Assembly (NCBI GenBank): GCA_022822085.1 | Contig: JAJECK010000128.1 | Coordinates: 1-55,081 of the forward strand | Origin: Candidatus Poribacteria bacterium | GTDB lineage: Bacteria; Poribacteria; WGA-4E; WGA-3G | Length of the DNA stretch: 55,081 nucleotides | Direction of reading: 5' to 3' | Shown here: piece by piece, positions 7,259 to 14,339 of the stretch | How positions within the stretch are numbered: the stretch's first letter is position 1 | Layout: each line of letters begins with the position of its first letter | Made by a program: the position numbers and the translations under genes | The notes under the pieces: model-generated | Databases searched by the model: none | The model's input: only the letters and a program-made list of their open reading frames with translations | What the model was told of the DNA's origin: nothing

Positions 7259-7336
7259 GTGGATTTAGCATTGTGTGGCTTCAATTGATTCCCTCATCTT
7301 GATGAAGATTTAGATTAGTATGTACGGAATCTACTC

Positions 7337-8344
7337 CTATCTCGGTAGGTAAACATCTGTTTGGCAATCTTTCTTGCTGGAATAAGCATTCTCTAAACAA
7401 CCAACTCTACCATGTTCAAACTCTGAAACAGTCTTTAATGCAATTTCCACAGATTTTTTCACTATATCAATTCCTATATACTTTCTATTCTCACTCATTG
7501 CTGCTATTGCCGTTGTTCCACTACCAATAAAACAGTCAAGTACAGTATCGTTAATATCTGTTAATAATTTTATGATTCGTCTTGGTAGTTCAACGGGGTA
7601 CTTTGCTTCGTGGTCCGCATTACTCCGTACAGATGGGATTTGCCAGACAGCGCGTGACCCCCATTCTACCCACTCTTTCTTTGCGAGTCTCTCTCTATTC
7701 ACCTCTGTTATTCCTGGTTTCCAAAATATATAAACGTACTCAAATTCGTCTACAGCCCGATAAGAGATTGTATGCCATTTTGAGTTTTCCCAAGCAGCAT
7801 CTTTTATCCATACACGCCTATCGTACAAATAAAAACCAGCTTTACTTGCCACCTCTTGAATAAATCCACCGACAAGAAACACCCTTGTTTGTGGTTGGTA
7901 TTTGCCTCCGCGTATATTATTTCCATTCAAGCGTCTGTCTATCGTCTGTTCACTGCATCCGAAATGTTCTGCAAGTTGATGACGATTCCACGTAGGGTGC
8001 ACTTTTTGTACTGACAATATTTGGTCTTTTGTCAATTTTATTTTTCTTTTTGACACATTTTTCGCCATGATTTTTGGCATTGACATATCTTTAAAACATA
8101 AAATATCCGCTACGTTAATAGCTAAGAACCCACCAGGCTTTATAAGTGGATAGTGGAGTGATATAATTTCCCGCAAAAGAGCCTGCCAATCCTCAAAAGA
8201 CAGCTCTTTTTCGTAAGATTTTCCAACAAAATAAGGCGGTGACCAGACACTTAGTGCAATTGATTCGGGTTTAATACTTTTCAAAAGGATTCGAGAATCT
8301 CCATGATTAATGCTGTTTTCTTGAAGAAATTTCGTAATTTTCAT
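7337..8344 (-). CDS. Beta-class DNA methyltransferase of a type II R-M system, probably N4-cytosine
   Basis: 335 residues from the ATG at 8344, which overlaps the endonuclease stop as ATGA; an in-frame ATG at 8353 would give 338. Motif IV is SPPY (38-41 in the longer numbering) and comes before the SAM-binding FIGSGT (275-280) followed by YIGIDI. That order is typical of the beta class (N6_N4_Mtase), and SPPY favours N4-cytosine over adenine methylation. Between them lies a helix-turn-helix-like stretch (about 118-141, HQLAEHFGCSEQTIDRRL), possibly part of target recognition or autoregulation. Its partner is a SfiI-like endonuclease, so the expected role is protecting the same site (inference). 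Confidence 0.88.
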   Translation of the reverse strand: MKITKFLQENSINHGDSRILLKSIKPESIALSVWSPPYFVGKSYEKELSFEDWQALLREIISLHYPLIKPGGFLAINVADILCFKDMSMPKIMAKNVSKRKIKLTKDQILSVQKVHPTWNRHQLAEHFGCSEQTIDRRLNGNNIRGGKYQPQTRVFLVGGFIQEVASKAGFYLYDRRVWIKDAAWENSKWHTISYRAVDEFEYVYIFWKPGITEVNRERLAKKEWVEWGSRAVWQIPSVRSNADHEAKYPVELPRRIIKLLTDINDTVLDCFIGSGTTAIAAMSENRKYIGIDIVKKSVEIALKTVSEFEHGRVGCLENAYSSKKDCQTDVYLPR

Positions 8345-9057
8345 TGGTTCCATTTCCCTTCACATCGCTGATTAGTTTCATCATAATTAACAACTTGAAC
8401 TCTCCAAGACGCTTTTTGCTTTAGTTTTGAGAAACTAAGGCGCACCCTAAAATCTTCTCCACGAGTGGGGGCATTTCTGCCCGCAAGCCAGATACCATCA
8501 TTTATGTTCGGATTATACCTATCCTGCAACCGTCCATTTGGAATAGCTGCGATTGTAACCTCTTTCAAGTGGCGGTGATGTCCCTCATCTTTGTACATAA
8601 AATGAACTAAACAAGTTGTTGTCAGATAATTATTCTCTCCATAAACAGAAATTTCAGGTAAGAACCCTTTTTCATCAAGGGCATTCCCCTGCCTCAACTG
8701 CTTTACTGACATAGAGGTCTGCGACATTTGCAAAGTAGCAGACCTGTTTGCTTTTTCTGCTTTAGAGTCAATAAAAAGAACTTGTCTGACCGTTTTCTCT
8801 GGTAAAATAATATACCTCGCTCGCTTGTAGTCAACTGTGCCATAGACCCGCTGTTGTACATTAAATCCAGGAAGACGATCCAGAAATTCACGAGTAATAT
8901 CTTCAGCAATATCTGTTACATGATCTGGGGAATAGAAAAATATCTCATAAGACTCCATTCCAAAATCAAGAATTGCTTGGAAAATCCAACGTAATGTCAG
9001 TGCTTCAATTTCCTCAATCTCTTCTATATCCAAATTTGCTGGCTCTTTCTCATGCAT
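8341..9057 (-). CDS. SfiI-like type II restriction endonuclease
   Basis: 238 residues. It follows the layout I remember for SfiI: an N-terminal EALTLRWIFQAIL helix, LAEDIT-like AEDITREFLD, DYKRARY, VLFIDSKAEK, the LQMSQTSM stretch, VHFMYKD, PNGRLQDRYNP and the ARGE-like TRGEDFRVRLSFSKLK near the end. The PD-(D/E)xK core is D76 with D97-S-K99; the 21-residue spacing equals that of the SfiI catalytic residues as I recall them. SfiI is a tetramer cutting GGCCNNNNNGGCC; whether this protein has the same specificity is inference. I saw no such site in this window. It is first in the operon and overlaps the methyltransferase gene; no clear ribosome binding site precedes the ATG. Confidence 0.85.
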   Translation of the reverse strand: MHEKEPANLDIEEIEEIEALTLRWIFQAILDFGMESYEIFFYSPDHVTDIAEDITREFLDRLPGFNVQQRVYGTVDYKRARYIILPEKTVRQVLFIDSKAEKANRSATLQMSQTSMSVKQLRQGNALDEKGFLPEISVYGENNYLTTTCLVHFMYKDEGHHRHLKEVTIAAIPNGRLQDRYNPNINDGIWLAGRNAPTRGEDFRVRLSFSKLKQKASWRVQVVNYDETNQRCEGKWNQ

Positions 9058-9145
9058 AATTCAACTTTTTTATATCAAACTGTATGGACATTACAAGTTC
9101 AAGATTTTTCCAATCCATCCTGTTGATTCTTTCTTATTTGATAGA

Positions 9146-9982
9146 CTATGATGGAATTGTTGCATGTGCCGTAACGTGCGGTGGTAACATGATTGGACGT
9201 TTTGACGCAGCGACTTCTGACTGAATCCGTCCTGCAAGTGTCTCAACGTCTACTTCATCTGCAGTCGCGATCTCGTAAGCCTCAATTAATGGCAAAATAC
9301 TCCGAAAACTATTCTCAAGGTATTCAAAGCCAGGCCAATTTTCAGGACCACCCATGGGTGCTTCAAAATGCAAAGCGGGTTCAGGTAAACCAGCATCAAC
9401 AAAAGTCTTGTACAGTTCCATACCCATATCAATATGCGCGCCAGAACGTTCAAACACGGTGCGTCCCCACTCAATTAAATCGTTTATCAAAGGTGTATCC
9501 GGATGGACAGCAACTGAATATGGTGAAAAATCAACTTCCTGAAATGCCACGATACCACCAGGACGCACATGATCGGCTAAATGCTTGAGGGCATCTGCGG
9601 GGTCTGCCATATACATCAGCACAAGTCTACCGGCAACGGCATCAAAATCCTTCGGAAGTTCAAGGGTGCGGGTGTCTCCTGCAATGAATTCAATGTTTGT
9701 TGCACCTGCTGTTTTTGCTCTCTCTCGTGCTGTTTCAAGGATATCCGCGTTGACATCTACCCCGATCACAGTGCCTTCGGAGCCAACAAATTCGGCAAGT
9801 GTGAGGGCAACATCGCCAGCACCACTGCCAACATCAAGCACTTTCATGCCTTTGGCGATACCGCTCCTCCGCAAAAAACGCCGCGTCACATCGTCGTAAA
9901 GCACAGACTGTTCAATTAATCTATCTGTCTCAGATTCACTCCTACCCATTGTATATTCTGCATCTCTGTTTTGATTACTCAT
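9146..9982 (-). CDS. Class I SAM-dependent methyltransferase (paralogue B)
   Basis: 278 residues, exactly the length of paralogue A. Motif I VLDVGSGAG occupies the same positions (48-56), followed by VIGVDVNADIL and EFIAGDTRTL. Conserved blocks shared with paralogue A include GRLVLMYM, GGIVAFQE, RSGAHIDMGMELY and EIATADEVD. AAGGAG upstream of the ATG supports the start. The pair are clearly duplicates that have diverged, which suggests either an old tandem duplication later split by insertion of the restriction-modification genes, or two enzymes for related substrates. Substrate unknown. Confidence 0.88.
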   Translation of the reverse strand: MSNQNRDAEYTMGRSESETDRLIEQSVLYDDVTRRFLRRSGIAKGMKVLDVGSGAGDVALTLAEFVGSEGTVIGVDVNADILETARERAKTAGATNIEFIAGDTRTLELPKDFDAVAGRLVLMYMADPADALKHLADHVRPGGIVAFQEVDFSPYSVAVHPDTPLINDLIEWGRTVFERSGAHIDMGMELYKTFVDAGLPEPALHFEAPMGGPENWPGFEYLENSFRSILPLIEAYEIATADEVDVETLAGRIQSEVAASKRPIMLPPHVTAHATIPS

Positions 9983-10038
9983 GTTAGTTTATCTCCTTTT
10001 GGGTATACATCCCCATATTTCAATATCTTAGCAAGGCG

Positions 10039-11208
10039 TTACGGTGTAATGAATTGATAAAATTGAATCTTACCATCTTTAATAGTGTTTATTACTGAAT
10101 TTTTGATTGCATGTCTATTTTCATTAAAATGGGACAGTATCGCGGCACCGTTATAGTGCTGCGTCCTCTCAATTTCGTCTCGAATTGATGCTGGTGTTAA
10201 ATCGGTTGCTCTACGCATTGCCTCAAAGACAATAGTTGCAGCGTCATATCCAAGGGCTGCCGGTCCATCAGGTGGAATACCAAACTGTTCCATATAGGCA
10301 GTAACAAATTGGCTACCTCTTTCACTTAATTGTCCGCCGGGTGAAAAGTGATTGGCAAAGAAACTTCCCTCAACCGCCACTCCACCGATTTGAACCAAAT
10401 CCGGACGATCCCATCCATCACCACCGAGAAAAGTTGCCGATATGTTGAAGTCAGTAGATTTTGCCTGTTTCACCGCCAGCGGAAATTCGGGGCCCAACCC
10501 CGCTAAAAAGACAACATCTACTGCAGGCTCAATCGCAGCAATTTCCGTTAACTGAGCCGTAAAATCTGTCTCCCCAGTGTTGTAATATTGATGTGATTCA
10601 ATTCCGATAGTACCACCTTGCACCCTAAAGTCTTCAATAAAAGCGTTAGATAGTCCCTCCGAATAGGTACTTCCCGCTTCTGTCAGGACTGCAGCAGACA
10701 TCGCTTCTAACGTCTCAATAGCAAAATTTGCCATCACACGGCCTTGGTACGGATCCGTGTACGCTCCCATAAAAGTGTAATCACTACCTTCGGGAACTTT
10801 CGGATTCGTTGGGTAAGTGGTTATCATAGGAATGCCGTGTTGTTCGACAGTAGGAGCAATAGCCATCGCAATCGCGGAGTAGTCCGGACCGACAATCGCC
10901 AGAACACCTTCAGCAATAAGGGCATTTGCGTGTTGCACACTGAGTGAAGCGTCACCTTCGTCATCTCTAATGAGAAGTTCTATTGGTAAACCGTTGATTC
11001 CGCCCGCTTCATTAACAAACGTAACCGCTACCTCAGCACCGTTACGAGTTGTTCCTGGATCGGGTGGACTGTAGATGAAACCTATTTTGATTGTTGTTTG
11101 TAAATCATCTGGTGGGATAGCATGTTGAATTCGCTCACAACTTGAAAGGAAAATACTCATCAAAAAGAATGAGAAAAGCGAAACAAAAATTGCAATAATT
11201 CTAATCAT
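10039..11208 (-). CDS. ABC-type periplasmic binding lipoprotein (Leu/Ile/Val-binding, Peripla_BP_6 type)
   Basis: 389 residues. Lipoprotein signal peptide with lipobox LSSC (Cys24), then a type I periplasmic-binding fold: IKIGFIYSPPDPGTTRNGAE at the start of the first lobe, FVNEAGGINGLPIELLIRDDEGD, AIVGPDYSAIAMAIAPTVEQ and the GYDAATIVFEAM segment near the end. Proteins of this family bind branched-chain amino acids, amides or related small molecules. No permease or ATPase genes are adjacent, so it is either an orphan binding protein or supplies a transporter encoded elsewhere. It lies downstream of two TonB receptors on the same strand and may take up the same compound class (inference). Confidence 0.88.
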   Translation of the reverse strand: MIRIIAIFVSLFSFFLMSIFLSSCERIQHAIPPDDLQTTIKIGFIYSPPDPGTTRNGAEVAVTFVNEAGGINGLPIELLIRDDEGDASLSVQHANALIAEGVLAIVGPDYSAIAMAIAPTVEQHGIPMITTYPTNPKVPEGSDYTFMGAYTDPYQGRVMANFAIETLEAMSAAVLTEAGSTYSEGLSNAFIEDFRVQGGTIGIESHQYYNTGETDFTAQLTEIAAIEPAVDVVFLAGLGPEFPLAVKQAKSTDFNISATFLGGDGWDRPDLVQIGGVAVEGSFFANHFSPGGQLSERGSQFVTAYMEQFGIPPDGPAALGYDAATIVFEAMRRATDLTPASIRDEIERTQHYNGAAILSHFNENRHAIKNSVINTIKDGKIQFYQFITP

Positions 11209-11260
11209 TGTTCTGTTTTGTAAAAGAACATTAAGATTCTTTTGGTTTTATTCACTTAGA

Positions 11261-11293
11261 TGTTAGGGATCGGTTTAGCACCGCTCCCTAACA
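11261..11293 (-). terminator. Stem-loop after the downstream TonB receptor gene
   Basis: TGTTAGGGA (11261-11269) pairs with TCCCTAACA (11285-11293), and inside it CGGT pairs with ACCG around a 5-base loop. It lies 13 bases past the receptor stop codon. No U-run follows in the minus direction, so termination strength is uncertain. Confidence 0.55.
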
Positions 11294-11306
11294 AGAAACA
11301 AAAACG

Positions 11307-13916
11307 TTAGAAATTGTAACCAACTTTAGTATACCAGAAAGCACCACCAAAACCGTAAGGACTATATTCACCGAAAGCTCTACCAACGATTGAACCGGTA
11401 AAGTTCTCAATATTCGGGGCTGCCCAGGTGACGGTATTGGGTTCAACATTGAAAACGTTATTCACACCTACTGTGATTCCCAAGTTCTCCGCAAATGCGT
11501 AGTTAATTTCAAGATCCACTAAAAATGCATCATCGTAGATTTGTGAACCAACAGCATATTCAAACCAAGGACCATAATAATTAACACGTCCTAAAACGCC
11601 TAAGTTTTCAAGAACATTTTGTGCCAACGTCACGTTCCCACGGTGTTTGGGTAGTCCTTCTTCTAATAGCCGAACACGTGTGTCGTCCAAAATATCAGCG
11701 TTGCGTTTGGTAACCTCAGTATTAGTGTAATTATATGCTAAACTCATAGTGCCTTTGGCGATAGGTGCTGTCACCACAATGTCAACACCTTGGGTGCTCG
11801 TTTCAAACTCGTTGGTAAAGAATCGAAATTCTTGTAGGTTTCCAGCACTTGTAATGCCTTCATCAACGAGTTGTTGTATCTGTTCCTCAGAAATATCCTT
11901 GCCGCGTTGAAAGTCTTTAGTGGGTGCCAACCGATCTTCTACCTTAATGTTGAAGTAATCTATTGTAACACTAACGACATCATCGTGAATAACCGTACCA
12001 ACAGAAAAGTTTTTTGACTTTTCGGGTTCAAGTGCTTTACCACCTACTAAACCTGCAGCAGCATGAGTAGAGGGAATAGTACCCTTATTAACCAATGTAT
12101 TGTTTTCACCGAATTCCGTTGTGACGTTAAAAGCGTTTTGTTGGCCTGGTGTCGGTGCCCGGAAACCTGTGCTATAACTACCACGAACTCTTAAGTCAAC
12201 CCCAGGATCAAGTGTAAAAAATTCCTTGACTGTCTCGTTAAAAGCATAACTCGTTGCGACCTTGTAATTGATTGTGCTACCAAAATCCTCAAAGTTTTCG
12301 GCTCGGATAGCAGCACTGATGACCCATGGGGCAACCGGCTTCAATTCGGTTTCCAAATATCCAGCAAAATTAGAACGTGTCCAATCGCCTTGGGCAATAT
12401 CACTGAAACCGGGGAAGCCGTTTGAACCTGAACTAAAGCCCTGGCTTGCCAAAGGACCAATTTCCCAAGACTCTTTCTGTCCCTGCACAATTTCAAAGGT
12501 CTCTGTTCTATATTCACCGCCTGCGGCAAGAAAGACGAGCTCGTGCAACGGATAGGTTAAGTCAAGATTGATGTTCGTATCCGACTGGATATAATCTCCA
12601 GGATCAAATTCAGTCGGTGTATCAGGGCCAAGAGATGCGTTTACAGTATTTTTGATAAAGAAATCAGAGGCGTGTTGTCCATAAGATGCACTCAAATTCC
12701 AACCCAAATCTTCCGCAACTGATCCTTTCAATCCGATAACGCCAGAGAGATCTTGGGTATCAGCACCAAAGCGAGGCGTGAACCCACCCGGAAAAAGCTC
12801 TTGGAATGTGAAAAGATTCGGATCATCAAGAACAAGTTGTAAAGCCTCTGGGTCTGGCACATTATCAGTTATACTGACGACAGGCACTTCACCTTCTCCT
12901 GCCAAACGTCCGACGAGTAAGGTCTCGCCACCGTCATTACTAAATACAGCAGGACGAGTATTGGGATTTCGGAAATAGAACCCACCTTCAACCTGCTTTT
13001 GTGCGTAGTTTGCATGCCCATAGAGTTGGACATTACTGACAATGTCGACCCCGTAGTTTGCAAAAAACTTGATGTCGTCTCTAATAATAGGGTGTCCCCA
13101 AGGTTGCGCGGGATTTGCCACATGACTATTCCCCGCAGCGGAAAGCGCGGCGGCATCGTCTCGTTGCACAGATCGCTCCGTCTCGTCAGTGTTACCGTAT
13201 TCCACACTGAGGTTTGCCCAGATATCTTCTCGTCCTAAACCGATATTCCCTGCGACGGAGTATGTGAGCCCGTCACCAACTTGATAAATACCGGGTTTGA
13301 TTTCTAAAGATCCACCTTTGTAGTTGTCTTTCAATTGTAAGTTCAGGACACCAGCGATAGCATCGGAACCGTACTGAGCGGATGCACCATCTCGTAGAAC
13401 TTCCATCTGTTTGATCGCGACTGCAGGAATAGGTGACAGGTCTGCCCCTTGCGATCCATCGGATAATCCGTTGCCGAGCCAAGTAATCACAGAAGCACGG
13501 TGCCGCCGTTTGCCATTGACGAGTAACAACGTGTGATCGGGGGCTAATCCCCGAAGGTTGGCAGGACGCACCACAGTTGCTGCGTCAGCGATAGGCTGTG
13601 CATTCACATTGTAGGAAGGCACCAAATTTCTTAACAGGTCAGGCACATCTGCACCACCCTGTTTAACAAAGTCATCACTCAGCACGACATCAATCGGCAC
13701 AGTAGACTCAAGGATGGAACGCGGTTTGGCGCGCGTGCCGACAATAACCAAACCCTCAAGTTCCACGACCTCTTGATCAGATGCTGATTCGTTTGATTCA
13801 ATTTCGGCATCACTTTCATGACTATCTGCTACTACTACAGGGGCAAAAACCGTAGAAACTGCTAATACTATGTAAACGACAAATAGAAGCGGTTTAATAT
13901 TAAATGTACCTCTCAT
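11307..13916 (-). CDS. TonB-dependent outer-membrane receptor (copy 2)
   Basis: 869 residues. Signal peptide to about residue 30, then an acidic linker and VVELEGLVIVGTRAKPRS, which resembles a TonB-box region. The plug domain runs about 60-170 with VDVVLSDDF-, QGGADVPDLLRNLVP, VVRPANLRGLAPDHTLLLVNGKRRHRAS (in pieces) and LRDGASAQYGSDAIAGV. A 22-strand-type barrel follows, ending in the aromatic FWYTKVGYNF expected for outer-membrane insertion. It imports an unknown ligand, using energy from TonB-ExbB-ExbD. It is a close paralogue of the receptor at 14340-17093, from which 423 bases separate it. Confidence 0.93.
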   Translation of the reverse strand: MRGTFNIKPLLFVVYIVLAVSTVFAPVVVADSHESDAEIESNESASDQEVVELEGLVIVGTRAKPRSILESTVPIDVVLSDDFVKQGGADVPDLLRNLVPSYNVNAQPIADAATVVRPANLRGLAPDHTLLLVNGKRRHRASVITWLGNGLSDGSQGADLSPIPAVAIKQMEVLRDGASAQYGSDAIAGVLNLQLKDNYKGGSLEIKPGIYQVGDGLTYSVAGNIGLGREDIWANLSVEYGNTDETERSVQRDDAAALSAAGNSHVANPAQPWGHPIIRDDIKFFANYGVDIVSNVQLYGHANYAQKQVEGGFYFRNPNTRPAVFSNDGGETLLVGRLAGEGEVPVVSITDNVPDPEALQLVLDDPNLFTFQELFPGGFTPRFGADTQDLSGVIGLKGSVAEDLGWNLSASYGQHASDFFIKNTVNASLGPDTPTEFDPGDYIQSDTNINLDLTYPLHELVFLAAGGEYRTETFEIVQGQKESWEIGPLASQGFSSGSNGFPGFSDIAQGDWTRSNFAGYLETELKPVAPWVISAAIRAENFEDFGSTINYKVATSYAFNETVKEFFTLDPGVDLRVRGSYSTGFRAPTPGQQNAFNVTTEFGENNTLVNKGTIPSTHAAAGLVGGKALEPEKSKNFSVGTVIHDDVVSVTIDYFNIKVEDRLAPTKDFQRGKDISEEQIQQLVDEGITSAGNLQEFRFFTNEFETSTQGVDIVVTAPIAKGTMSLAYNYTNTEVTKRNADILDDTRVRLLEEGLPKHRGNVTLAQNVLENLGVLGRVNYYGPWFEYAVGSQIYDDAFLVDLEINYAFAENLGITVGVNNVFNVEPNTVTWAAPNIENFTGSIVGRAFGEYSPYGFGGAFWYTKVGYNF

Positions 13917-14010
13917 AATTTTTCCCTTTTTGTAACGCCAGTTTGATAAAAGAATTCAATTTTGATAGGACAGACGCATTCCCCCTTGAATGAAGATTAA
14001 AAAATAATTT

Positions 14011-14054
14011 ATACCATTTCTAAATGATGATGTAGCATCATTTAGAAATGGTAT
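14011..14054. repeat. 19-bp hairpin built from MITE-type terminal sequence
   Basis: ATACCATTTCTAAATGATG (14011-14029), loop ATGTAG, and the exact reverse complement (14036-14054). The outer ATACCATTTCTA / TAGAAATGGTAT equals the ends of the MITE-like elements at 5168-5323 and 30731-30883, with almost no interior left. It may be an internal-deletion derivative, and lies upstream of the receptor gene at 11307-13916. Confidence 0.65.
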
Positions 14055-14064
14055 TAGGTCCTGC

Positions 14065-14118
14065 TGGCGAGGTTTCCTAACCTCGCCACATTACCCGAAT
14101 TAAATTATTAATCTTCAT
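14065..14118. repeat. Composite REP palindrome plus TTAATCTTCAT tail (copy 2, short)
   Basis: TGGCGAGGTT (14065-14074), loop TCCT, AACCTCGCCA (14079-14088), then about 19 bases and TTAATCTTCAT (14108-14118). It lies directly beside the MITE-derived hairpin, so two repeat families have accumulated between the two receptor genes. Confidence 0.7.
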
Positions 14119-14339
14119 ATAAGGAGGGTAAAAGTCGCTATTTCAGTGTTTACCCCACTAAATCCCCTTATCAAGGGGACTTTAAGAGGAATGCATGCAT
14201 CCTGCCTTATTATCAAACTCACGTTTTTGTATGAAAAATACTTGTGTTGACAAAGGAACTTATAAATTAGATAGGCGTGCATTGTGAACTTTGTAAAAAG
14301 CATTTCAAAACACGCCTACCTACACTCTATGTTAATAGG
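14119..14339. other. Spacer between TonB receptor genes with two more stems
   Basis: TCCCCTT (14163-14169) pairs with AAGGGGA (14173-14179). TAGGCGTG (14272-14279) pairs with CACGCCTA (14311-14318) over a 31-base loop. The second stem lies 21 bases after the stop of the upstream receptor (minus strand) and could mark its 3' end. No gene was found. Confidence 0.4.
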
